From Collinsella sp. (GTDB lineage Bacteria; Actinomycetota; Coriobacteriia; Coriobacteriales; Coriobacteriaceae): DNA of 23,431 bases. The stretch's first letter is position 1. Every line of letters starts with the position of its first letter. The stretch is from assembly GCA_019414325.1 (NCBI GenBank), contig DXMG01000033.1, forward strand, positions 1 to 23,431, given 5' to 3'. Under the pieces are notes generated by a model. The model ran no database searches and was not told where the DNA came from. It worked only from the letters and a program-made list of their open reading frames with translations. Shown in pieces: positions 1 through 13,914 of this stretch. The position numbers and the translations under genes were made by a program.

Positions 1-25
1 AGCGACAGATGTGTATAAGAGACAG
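1..25 (+). other. Nextera/Tn5 adapter remnant
   Basis: Positions 7-25 match the 19-bp Tn5 mosaic end used in Nextera libraries (AGATGTGTATAAGAGACAG) exactly. The six bases before it (agcgac) differ by one base from the end of the read-1 adapter (AGCGTC). This is untrimmed library sequence at a contig end, so genomic sequence begins at about base 26. No transposase gene or second end is nearby, so a natural Tn5 insertion is very unlikely. Confidence 0.95.
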
Positions 26-26
26 A

Positions 27-77
27 TTCCGCACGAGCCGAAGAGCACTTAATGTGCTCTTCGTGCGAGCCAGGACT
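27..77. repeat. Bulged hairpin repeat, copy 1 (upstream of rplJ)
   Basis: A stem-loop made of CGCAC (30-34), a 5' bulge GAGCC (35-39), arm GAAGAGCAC (40-48), loop TTAAT (49-53), arm GTGCTCTTC (54-62) and GTGCG (63-67), followed by AGCCAGGACT. A second copy lies at 15321-15372 with the same flanks, bulge and loop. Its inner arms differ at three positions, each compensated on the other arm. The element ends about 77 bases before the rplJ -35 box, so it is not part of the rplJ transcript from that promoter. The contig breaks at its left edge, as expected for a multicopy repeat. Function unknown. Confidence 0.8.
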
Positions 78-153
78 TGACCGAGCGAAAACCTTGCGCC
101 TGGCCTTTGGCTGCGCGGCCGGATGGTGGAATTGTGTACAGCCCGGTTTTCCG

Positions 154-182
154 TTGACCGACGCCGGGGTCCCCGCCATAAT
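154..182 (+). promoter_or_regulatory. rplJ promoter
   Basis: TTGACC at 154-159 and CATAAT at 177-182 are separated by 17 bp, close to the vegetative sigma consensus. Transcription would start near 189 and give a leader of about 210 nt before rplJ. The spacer holds the odd palindrome CGGGGTCCCCG. This is a sequence-based prediction. Confidence 0.7.
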
Positions 183-189
183 ACTTTCG

Positions 190-296
190 GTTCACGCACG
201 AATCCGCTGCCAGAGACAGCCGGCGCAAACGGGTCTTACCCGCGAGCTTAATGGGACTTCCCGCCAGCCGAGGTGGTCGAGTAGATATGTCTTCTC
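190..296 (+). promoter_or_regulatory. L10 leader (autoregulatory mRNA element)
   Basis: The rplJ leader contains blocks like those of the bacterial L10 leader family: GCTGCCAGAGACAGCCGGCG at 206-225, a CGGG/CCCG hairpin near 229-242, and CCGCCAGCCGAGGTGG near 261-276. In this family the L10(L12)4 complex binds the leader of its own mRNA and lowers expression of L10 and L12. The position between a promoter and an intrinsic terminator ahead of rplJ fits. The assignment is by eye; a covariance-model search was not run. Confidence 0.7.
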
Positions 297-333
297 GCCC
301 CCGTCGCTCATGCAGCGCGGGGGCTTTCTTTTT
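297..333 (+). terminator. Attenuator ahead of rplJ
   Basis: GCCCCCG (297-303), a bulged T, CGCT (305-308), loop CATGC, AGCG (314-317) and CGGGGGC (318-324) form a GC-rich stem. A T-rich tail (TTTCTTTTT, 325-333) follows. It lies inside the leader 66 nt before the rplJ start, so it probably works as an attenuator controlled by the upstream L10 leader fold. Confidence 0.85.
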
Positions 334-398
334 GGACATGCCCCCGTCACGTTCTTGTGGCGGACCGTGCCCGGAAAGAATTCGAGGAGGTGTAATTC

Positions 399-920
399 AT
401 GCCCCAGCAGTACAAAATCGACAAGGTTGCAGAGATCGAGTCCCGTATCGCCGAGAACGCCGGTCTGTTCGTCGTCAACTACAACGGTCTGACGGTTAAG
501 CAGGCTCAGGAGCTGCGTCATCAGCTTCGCGAGTGCGGCGCCGAGATGAAGGTCTACAAGAACAACCTGGTCAAGATCGCTCTCAAGAACCAGGAGCAGC
601 CCGAGCTCGACGAGATCCTCGCCGGCCCCGTCGCTTATGTGTTCTACGAGACCGAGCCGGTCGAGGCCGCTAAGGCCCTCAAGGACTTCTCTGCTAAGTC
701 CAAGGGCGTCCTTGAGATCAAGGGCGGTATCTCCGACGGCAAGGCCGTTTCCGCTGATGATGTTAAGGCTATCGCCGAGCTGCCCACCAAGGATCAGCTT
801 CTCGGCCAGATCGCCGGTCTCATCTCCGGTTTCGCTCGCGACATCGCTGTCTGCGTCAACGGCGTTTCCTCTGGTCTCGCTCGTTCGATCCAGCAGGTCT
901 CCGAGCAGAAGGCAGCCTAG
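399..920 (+). CDS. rplJ: 50S ribosomal protein L10
   Basis: This 173-residue protein is ribosomal protein L10, the base of the L7/L12 stalk on the large ribosomal subunit. Its N-terminal part binds 23S rRNA with L11, and its C-terminal helix carries L7/L12 dimers. The sequence shows the family's N-terminal stretch (ENAGLFVVNYNGLTV, about residues 21-35) and the KVYKNNLVKIAL segment (about 51-62). Length is normal for the family. The ATG at 399 is preceded by GAGGAGGTG at 383-391, a strong ribosome binding site. L10 is also the probable repressor of its own leader. rplL follows after 102 bases, which contain small GC-rich hairpins (for example CCGTGC/GCACGG near 988-1003) but no clear terminator, so the two genes are probably cotranscribed. 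Confidence 0.97.
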   Translation: MPQQYKIDKVAEIESRIAENAGLFVVNYNGLTVKQAQELRHQLRECGAEMKVYKNNLVKIALKNQEQPELDEILAGPVAYVFYETEPVEAAKALKDFSAKSKGVLEIKGGISDGKAVSADDVKAIAELPTKDQLLGQIAGLISGFARDIAVCVNGVSSGLARSIQQVSEQKAA

Positions 921-1022
921 TCGCTGTTTTCACCCGCGGCGGCAACGCCGCACCCCAGGCGCATTCGCGCCGTGTTTTAACTGATCTCCGTGCATCCGCA
1001 CGGAAACCGAAAGGACTTAGAA

Positions 1023-1400
1023 ATGGCTAAGCTTACCACCGATGAGATCATCGATGCTCTTAAGGAAATGACCCTTCTCGAGGCTTCCGAGCTCGTCAAG
1101 GCTATCGAGGACACCTTCGGCGTTTCCGCCGCTGCTCCTGCCGCTGTTGTCGCCGCTCCCGCTGCTGGCGCTGCTGAGGCCGAGGAGAAGACCGAGTTTG
1201 ACGTCGTGCTCGAGGGCTTCGGCGACAACAAGATCCAGGTCATCAAGGCCGTCCGTGAGCTCACCAACCTTGGCCTGAAGGAGGCCAAGGAGGTCGTCGA
1301 GGGCGCTCCCAAGGCTGTTCTCGAGGGTGCCAAGAAGGAGGACGCCGAGGCTGCCAAGGAGAAGCTCGAGGCTGCTGGCGCTGCTGTCACCCTCAAGTAA
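1023..1400 (+). CDS. rplL: 50S ribosomal protein L7/L12
   Basis: A 125-residue L7/L12 protein, the multicopy stalk protein that recruits and stimulates the translational GTPases EF-Tu, EF-G and IF2. It shows the three expected parts: an N-terminal dimerisation helix region (LTTDEIIDALKEMTLLEASE), an Ala/Pro-rich flexible hinge (about residues 36-55) and the C-terminal domain with the GLKEAKEVVEGAPKAV helix that contacts the factors. The start at ATG 1023 is chosen over an in-frame upstream start at 990 because AAAGGA lies just before it at 1010-1015 and the family begins there. It is the last gene of the rplJL unit; a strong terminator follows at 1429. Confidence 0.97.
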   Translation: MAKLTTDEIIDALKEMTLLEASELVKAIEDTFGVSAAAPAAVVAAPAAGAAEAEEKTEFDVVLEGFGDNKIQVIKAVRELTNLGLKEAKEVVEGAPKAVLEGAKKEDAEAAKEKLEAAGAAVTLK

Positions 1401-1428
1401 TCAGGCTTTCTCGCCAGATTTCTTTGCA

Positions 1429-1468
1429 GACGGGGTTCGCATTGCGAGCCCCGTCTTTTTTTGTTTTT
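1429..1468 (+). terminator. Intrinsic terminator after rplL
   Basis: GACGGGG (1429-1435) pairs with CCCCGTC (1449-1455), with an inner TCGC/GCGA stem, followed by TTTTTTTGTTTTT. This strong stem with its long T tract should end the rplJL transcript and isolate it from galU and rpoB. Confidence 0.9.
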
Positions 1469-1590
1469 CGGTCCCTCGACATCGGTTGCTCAAACTGCCA
1501 GGTTCTGTGATTTGCGTCGTATCGGGGCCTTGCCGTTGGGCAATAAAATTGCACCATTCGAGCAATAATTTGCGTTGACCTGCTGAAGAA

Positions 1591-1618
1591 TTGTCTCTGC
1601 CTTGTAGCGACATATAGT
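1591..1618 (+). promoter_or_regulatory. Possible galU promoter
   Basis: TTGTCT (1591-1596) and TATAGT (1613-1618) with a 16-bp spacer lie about 100 bases before the galU start. A terminator separates galU from rplL, so a separate promoter is needed. The leader ends with a GGCGC-TTTT-GCGCC hairpin at 1679-1692, just before the ribosome binding site. Confidence 0.45.
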
Positions 1619-1714
1619 TCCAGCGGTAAGATGCTTGCGTATCGCAATTTGGTCTGCGGCTGTGTGCCGCACGCATGGGGCGCTTTTGCGCCTGCGAAAG
1701 GATCTTTGAATAAC

Positions 1715-2653
1715 ATGAAGGCAATCATCCCCGCCGCCGGTCTTGGCACGCGTTTTCTGCCTGGCACCAAGTGCACGCCCAAAGAGATGCTGCCGGTGCT
1801 CGACAAGCCCGTCATTCAGTACGTCGTCGAGGAGGCGCTCGAGCCCGAGGAGGTCGACGATGCCATCATCGTTACTTCTCCCGGTAAGCCCGAGCTGCTG
1901 AGCTACTTCCAGCCCGATCGCTCGCTCGAGAACCTGCTGCGCGAGCGCGGCAAGAACGCCTATGCCGATGCCGTAGCCCACGCTGGCGGTATGCCGGTCG
2001 ACTTCCGTTATCAGTACGAGCCCAAGGGCCTCGGCCATGCTATTCGCTCTGCTGCCGACGCCGTGGCAGGGGAGAACTTCCTGGTTCTTCTGGGCGACTA
2101 CGTTGTGCCTAACCGCGACATCTGCGACAAGATGCTCGCCGTTTCCAAGGAGCACGGTGGCGCTTCGGTTATCGCCGTCGCTGCTTGCTCGCCCGAGGAA
2201 GTCAGCCGCTACGGCGTTATCGCCGGTGAGCGCGTCGGTTCGCTCGAGGGTGCTGACGACGTTGCCGATGCCGAGCCGGGCGCTGTCTGGCGTATCGGCG
2301 GTCTGGTCGAGAAGCCCGCTCCCGAGGCTGCTCCGTCCAACCTGTACATCGTCGGTCGCTACCTGCTGAGCCCGCTGGTCATGGACCTGCTGGCAGATCA
2401 GCAGGCCGGCAAGGGCGGCGAGATCCAGCTCACCGACGCAATGGCCCGTTCGCTCGACCGCGAGGCCATGTACGCAGTCGTCATCGACCCGCTGTCGGGC
2501 TACGACACCGGTACTCCCTCTGGCTGGATGGCCACCAACGCCCTCATGGCTGCAAGCGATCCTCGCTTTGCCAGCGCCTTCTGGGACTTCGGTCTGCACC
2601 CGTTTTTTATGCGAGCTACAGCTTGGCTCCGGAAAGTGCGGCCCACAATTTAG
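1715..2653 (+). CDS. galU: UTP-glucose-1-phosphate uridylyltransferase, altered C-terminus
   Basis: GalU joins UTP and glucose-1-phosphate to give UDP-glucose and pyrophosphate, feeding cell-surface polysaccharide and galactose pathways in the cytoplasm. The N-terminal nucleotide-binding signature is clear (GLGTRFLPGTKCTPKEMLPV, residues 9-28), with QYEPKGLGHAI, VLLGDYVVPN and GGLVEKP further on and the late GYDTGTPSGWM motif. ATG 1715 is chosen because GAAAGGA lies 14 bases before it; the in-frame ATG at 1631 would add 28 unrelated residues. From 1715 the product is 312 residues. The last residues (after about FASAFWDF) do not look like GalU, and the final nine or so codons and the stop at 2651-2653 lie in a dispersed repeat that starts at 2629. 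The catalytic core is complete, so the enzyme is probably active. galU between rplL and rpoB is unusual. Confidence 0.93.
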   Translation: MKAIIPAAGLGTRFLPGTKCTPKEMLPVLDKPVIQYVVEEALEPEEVDDAIIVTSPGKPELLSYFQPDRSLENLLRERGKNAYADAVAHAGGMPVDFRYQYEPKGLGHAIRSAADAVAGENFLVLLGDYVVPNRDICDKMLAVSKEHGGASVIAVAACSPEEVSRYGVIAGERVGSLEGADDVADAEPGAVWRIGGLVEKPAPEAAPSNLYIVGRYLLSPLVMDLLADQQAGKGGEIQLTDAMARSLDREAMYAVVIDPLSGYDTGTPSGWMATNALMAASDPRFASAFWDFGLHPFFMRATAWLRKVRPTI

Positions 2654-2807
2654 CCGAATTCTGGGACGCGTTTTCCGGTTGGAGCCCCTAGCGGAAACTA
2701 CGACCCGGAATATCGGCTCAGAACGGGATGCGGTTTCCCAAACAGGGCTCAACCGGAAACTGCGACCCAGTTTGGGGCCTCAAAACGGGACGCAGCTTCC
2801 GCCTGAT
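2629..2807. repeat. Triple-hairpin intergenic repeat, copy A
   Basis: This stretch aligns without gaps to 4672-4850, with about 20 differences over 179 positions by eye. It consists of three similar units starting at 2629, 2691 and 2753. Each begins with a GGAAA-type sequence followed by a CCC block, and ends with a GGG block and a TTCC-type sequence, so each can fold into an imperfect hairpin. Examples are CCGGAAA at 2629 with TTTCCGG at 2672, and CGGAAACTGCG with CGCAGCTTCCG in unit 3. It overlaps the end of galU. No convincing gene lies in it. Confidence 0.9.
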
Positions 2808-2864
2808 CTGCCATGAGCAACTTGGTGCTCGTCCACGACAGTTTCGTTCGCTGGTCTTCCAAGT

Positions 2865-2892
2865 AAAAGGGCCGTCCCGTGAGAGGCGGCCC
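2865..2892 (-). terminator. Terminator of the minus-strand zinc-ribbon gene
   Basis: Read on the minus strand, GGGCCG and CGGCCC enclose a short partly paired loop and are followed by TTTT. It sits about 30 bases after the stop codon of the minus-strand gene, as expected for its intrinsic terminator. Confidence 0.7.
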
Positions 2893-2921
2893 GATTTGGC
2901 TGTGGGTTTGCTTGTCAGATG

Positions 2922-4551
2922 CTATTCGACCGGATGGCCGCACTTGGGGCAGAACTTGGCTTCTGGTACGAGTGGGGTGCCGCAGTGGCGGCAGAATTTC
3001 GGTGCGGAAACAGGGGCCTGTGGTTGGGGAATGCCGCCGGCCGATGCAGTGGAAACAATCTCCGGTTGGGCTTTTTTCTTACGCAAGCCGTGTTTTTGCT
3101 TCTTGGCCTTGGGGGCCTTGTCTGAAGCGTCACCCTTGACGCCGGAACGCTTCTTGCGACGGCGCACGCAAACGATTAGTGTGCCGCCGATAACCAGTAC
3201 AAGAACAATGCCACCACCAATCACAATCGGCAGGTTGTTCTTGGCAAAGAAAATAGCATCGCCGATTATGCTATGCGGGATATTCGACTTGTAAATATCG
3301 ATATGCAGTTTGTCGGAATCGTCTCTGCCCTGGTAAGCAGCGAGTATTTTTTTTGGTCTCCATCTATGAACTGAAGTTCTCTTACATTTTCGGTTTTAAT
3401 TGGCAGCTTAGTTTTCTGCCCGGTGCTTGTCTCTGCGAGGTATGCAGAAATGGACGTTTTGCTATCTTCGGCATCTGCTTCGGAGTCCGAATTAGATTCT
3501 GAATTTGAGGCGACTCTTTTTTCGAGACTGACAAGCGTCATGTCACCATGCTCGGAAAAGTCCCAGAAACCGTAATGAGAGTCGTCTGTATCCTTAAATG
3601 CGGGACTGACCGTTCCGATTTCCTCGCCACGGTCATTCAACATTGCGTAGTGAATGGAATCCCAATCTGCCTCATTATTTTTTCGGCTAATCTTGGCGGC
3701 AAACAGGAAGTTGTCATAAGGGATCACGAAGTTAAACAACTGGCCATTAGCGAGGAATTCAACATTTCCATCGTAGTCGAATTTCGCCAGTGTATCGCAA
3801 GTGTAACCGCCGACATATACAGTGCCTGACCCTGCTTTTCTTACCATGATTTTGCCGCCCGTAACGGGAATTGTTTGAGTCTTCGTCGAGCCACTCGACG
3901 TATCTATAGTCGTCAGCTTGGACGATCCGTTATCGCCTAAAGAGGTTACATAAAGCCGCTTTCCATCGTTCGACAGTAGGCAGCCCTTGCCGTTTTTGCC
4001 GCATTTATATGATTCGATCATCTTGTTGGCTTCAAGATCGTAAACGTCAATCCGCTTTAAATCAAAATGCTCATTTTTGTATGCAATGGCGGCAACTTTG
4101 CCGTTCGTTGAAAGCTCAACATATGTTTCTGCATATTTTTTAAGTTCGATGGGGTGGGTACTCGTCTTCTGGTCATCAACCGAATAGATGGTGAGGTTGT
4201 TGCCGTCAAGCCAAGTGACACATCCCGCTTGCATATGTACGGATTCAAGACTGGCTTTCGGTATCTTGATGTCCTTGGTCGATCCATTCGAGAGATCGAG
4301 AACGGAATAGCCGACGGTGGAATAGTCATCATCCTCATCGTCGTTGCGCTGATAGGCACGTAAGATTGCATAGTCCTCGTCGTCCGTAAGAGCCTCGATG
4401 GTCGTGTTCTTAAAGGTGTACGACTTCTCCAGCTCCGGTGTCGGTAGGCCGTCAGCTAATGCCGCGGGGGGGCAGCCAGCGGGGTCAGCGCCGCTACGAT
4501 GCCGATTGCGACCGCGGCGATCCTCCCGCCTTTTCGGATGCTCTTAAACAT
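2922..4551 (-). pseudogene. Secreted propeller-like membrane protein with C-terminal zinc ribbon, two frameshifts
   Basis: No family name is certain. Read on the minus strand, ATG at 4551 (after GAAAGGA) encodes a signal peptide (MFKSIRKGGRIAAVAIGIVA, then TPLAA). The frame is lost at a run of seven C (4475-4481 region on the plus strand) and meets a stop a few codons later. With one more C, or two fewer, it continues into a long open frame with propeller-like strands (GKRLYVTSL, GGYTCDTLAKFDYDG) and a Ser/Asp/Glu-rich linker. A second shift falls at a run of eight A (plus-strand T8 near 3347-3354). With one more A it runs on through a transmembrane segment (IGGGIVLVLVIGGTLIVCV), a Lys/Arg-rich stretch and a CRHCG...CPKCG zinc ribbon at the C-terminus. 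Repaired by one base each, the product is 543 residues. It could be a pseudogene, a phase-variable gene or an assembly error. Confidence 0.8.
4475..4481 (-). other. G7/C7 tract causing frameshift in the signal peptide
   Basis: On the plus strand seven G follow GCCGC here, giving C7 in the coding strand. With seven, the signal peptide frame ends at a TAG after PPRH. With five, the frame reads TPLAAPAALADG, a good signal-peptidase site (ALA before D), and enters the main ORF. With eight, it also enters the main ORF. Confidence 0.75.
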
Positions 4552-4671
4552 GGCAATCCTTTCGTTGGGTTATAAGTAACTATCCAGTATCTTCATGCCG
4601 GATTCGAAGAATCTGTTGCGCAACATTGCCAAACGGGTGCAACAAGGCGGCAGCCCCTTTGCCATAGCCTG

Positions 4672-4850
4672 CCGGAAACTTCGACCCACAATTTGGTCGA
4701 ATTCTGGGATGCGCTTTCCGGTTGGGGCCTCTAGCGGAAACTACGACCCGGAATATCGGCTCAGAACGGGACACGCTTTCCCGAACAGGGCTCAATCGGA
4801 AACTGCGACCCAGTTTGGGGCCTCAAAACGGGATGCAGTTACCGTCCGAT
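4672..4850. repeat. Triple-hairpin intergenic repeat, copy B
   Basis: Second copy of the element at 2629-2807, in the same orientation, with units starting at 4672, 4734 and 4796. The middle unit is the best conserved. The two copies bracket the minus-strand frameshifted gene, so recombination between them would delete about 2.04 kb including that gene. An open frame running through it (4595-5038) is rejected as a gene. Confidence 0.9.
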
Positions 4851-4915
4851 TAACCCTCACCGCCATTCCGCCATTCAACTGTCCGTATCAGCGGTCTCGT
4901 TCACAGAAAATATAT

Positions 4916-4928
4916 GAACAGGTGTTCG
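4916..4928. promoter_or_regulatory. LexA (SOS) box-like palindrome
   Basis: GAACAGGTGTTCG fits the Gram-positive/actinobacterial LexA consensus CGAACRNRYGTTCG except for the first C. It sits in a longer AT-rich palindromic context (ATATATGAAC...GTTCGATATAT). It lies about 90 bp upstream of the proposed rpoB -35 box. No SOS gene is adjacent, so it may be a relic or may act on rpoB. Confidence 0.5.
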
Positions 4929-5005
4929 ATATATACGTATCTACCTGCACCTTTTCTGTCGAAAAACTTTGCTACTCCAAAAACTCAATCGCGTCAAGGC
5001 TTTTC

Positions 5006-5033
5006 TTGCCCAACGGTCGGTACCTGATAAACT
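5006..5033 (+). promoter_or_regulatory. Possible rpoB promoter
   Basis: TTGCCC (5006-5011) and TAAACT (5028-5033) with a 16-bp spacer lie about 70 bases before rpoB. galU and the reverse-strand gene break the usual continuity with rplJL, so rpoB needs its own promoter in this gap. The -10 match is moderate. Confidence 0.45.
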
Positions 5034-5106
5034 ATTAGGTTGCGATAACTGGCGAAGCTATGCCTCGCCAACCCACCGAGCATTTCCGTGAAGGAGGAAA
5101 AACCTG

Positions 5107-8598
<3,492 letters not shown>

Positions 8599-8604
8599 TT
8601 GACT

Positions 8605-13083
<4,479 letters not shown>

Positions 13084-13089
13084 CTAGTT

Positions 13090-13111
13090 CCGCCGTTCTA
13101 ACGAACGGCGG
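13090..13111. repeat. Perfect hairpin after rpoC
   Basis: CCGCCGTTC (13090-13098), loop TAAC, GAACGGCGG (13103-13111). It starts six bases after the rpoC stop codon and has no T tract, so it is more likely a 3' end stabiliser or pause hairpin than a terminator. Confidence 0.75.
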
Positions 13112-13127
13112 CGACCTCCGTCGCTGC

Positions 13128-13227
13128 GCGGCCCCCAGAGCTACAATCTGTCATTCAAAAGGCAGGGCATGACCAAAAGGTCAATGCCCTGCCTTTTTCA
13201 TGCCACCTTGTACGCTCTGGGGGCCGC
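13128..13227. repeat. 14-bp inverted repeat enclosing the rpoC terminator
   Basis: GCGGCCCCCAGAGC at 13128-13141 is the exact reverse complement of GCTCTGGGGGCCGC at 13214-13227. The terminator hairpin is nested in the middle. The element could be a composite terminator or the footprint of a mobile palindromic repeat. Confidence 0.8.
13157..13198 (+). terminator. rpoBC terminator
   Basis: GGCAGGGCAT (13161-13170) pairs with ATGCCCTGCC (13184-13193), with an inner GACC-AAAA-GGTC hairpin, and is followed by TTTTT. AAAA precedes the stem, so it may also work on the other strand. An outer 14-bp perfect inverted repeat (13128-13141 and 13214-13227) encloses it. Confidence 0.9.
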
Positions 13228-13318
13228 TCGCTTGCGTATGTTCAACCTGTTGCGTTTCGTTGATCCCTTGCCAAAAAGTGACGGATTTATTTTTTGGTAG
13301 GTTTTTCCTGCTTGGATT

Positions 13319-13347
13319 TGAAACATTTCACTCGGTCAAAGCGTATC
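13319..13347 (+). promoter_or_regulatory. Candidate ECF-type promoter for the sigma/anti-sigma pair
   Basis: TGAAAC (13319-13324), a 17-bp spacer and CGTATC (13342-13347) resemble promoters used by ECF sigma factors (AAC-type -35, CGT-type -10). It lies about 50 bases upstream of the sigma gene start, as expected if the factor activates its own operon. Confidence 0.55.
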
Positions 13348-13395
13348 TATGGTGAGGGCCCCATCAAGAACCATCAATGTCACCGGGAGGTGATT

Positions 13396-13914
13396 ATGGA
13401 AGAACAAGCTTTTAGACAGGCGGTTGAAGACCACCGGGATGTCGTGTTCCGGATCGCTTTGACGTATCTGCGCGATCGCGCTGACGCCGACGATGTTGCA
13501 CAAGACGTCTTTCTTAAGTTGCTCAAAAGCGATGGAAACTTTGAAAGCTGGGAGCATCTTCGTCGATGGCTTATCCGGGTCACGATCAATGAATGCAAAT
13601 CTCTCTTTCGAAAGCCATGGAGGCGTGTGGAGGATATCGAGAATCTGACCGATTCGCTCTTGGCGGCGCAGGACGAGACTAAGGCCGTCCTGTCGGACGT
13701 CATGCGGCTTCCAGAACGATTCCGTATCCCCATCGTGCTCTATTACTATCTGGGCTTCTCGACTTCAGAGATTGCCGAGTTATTGCATGTGCCAGCCGCG
13801 ACCGTTCGAACGCGTTTAGCTCGCGGCAGATCGAAACTCAAGTTCATCCTAGAGGAGGGCGACCGTGAAATCCAACCAAATCAAGCAGGCCTTCGAGTCC
13901 GTCCAAGCCGATAG
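13396..13914 (+). CDS. ECF-type RNA polymerase sigma factor
   Basis: A 172-residue extracytoplasmic-function sigma factor, which directs RNA polymerase to a small set of stress or envelope promoters. The sigma-2 region covers about residues 11-73, with the characteristic DADDVAQDVFLKLL and SWEHLRRWLIRVTINECKSL. The sigma-4 helix-turn-helix is at about 118-148 (GFSTSEIAELLHVPAATVRT). No sigma-1 or sigma-3 region is present. ATG 13396 is chosen because GGGAGGTG precedes it at 13385-13392 and the sigma-2 domain begins soon after; the longer frame from 13294 adds unrelated residues. The 3' end overlaps the next gene by 50 bases, pointing to coupled translation with its partner. Target genes cannot be read from this window. 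Confidence 0.92.
   Translation: MEEQAFRQAVEDHRDVVFRIALTYLRDRADADDVAQDVFLKLLKSDGNFESWEHLRRWLIRVTINECKSLFRKPWRRVEDIENLTDSLLAAQDETKAVLSDVMRLPERFRIPIVLYYYLGFSTSEIAELLHVPAATVRTRLARGRSKLKFILEEGDREIQPNQAGLRVRPSR

Noticed and set aside
27..77. Hairpin at the contig start considered as a tRNA fragment
   Set aside because: There is no anticodon arm, T-loop consensus or acceptor end, and the second copy at 15321 shows a simple bulged hairpin.
52..521. Open frames across the rplJ leader
   Set aside because: They overlap the promoter, leader and attenuator, and conflict with rplJ.
2629..2807. Three-unit repeat considered as a CRISPR array
   Set aside because: The units diverge from one another throughout, there are no unique spacers between identical repeats, and no cas genes are present.
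2728..3294. A plus-strand open frame opposite the zinc-ribbon gene
   Set aside because: The minus strand encodes a clear transmembrane segment and CxxC zinc ribbon, and this frame also starts in the repeat.
4595..5038. A plus-strand open frame through repeat copy B
   Set aside because: Most of it is the non-coding triple-hairpin repeat, and the equivalent frame in copy A is not maintained as a gene.
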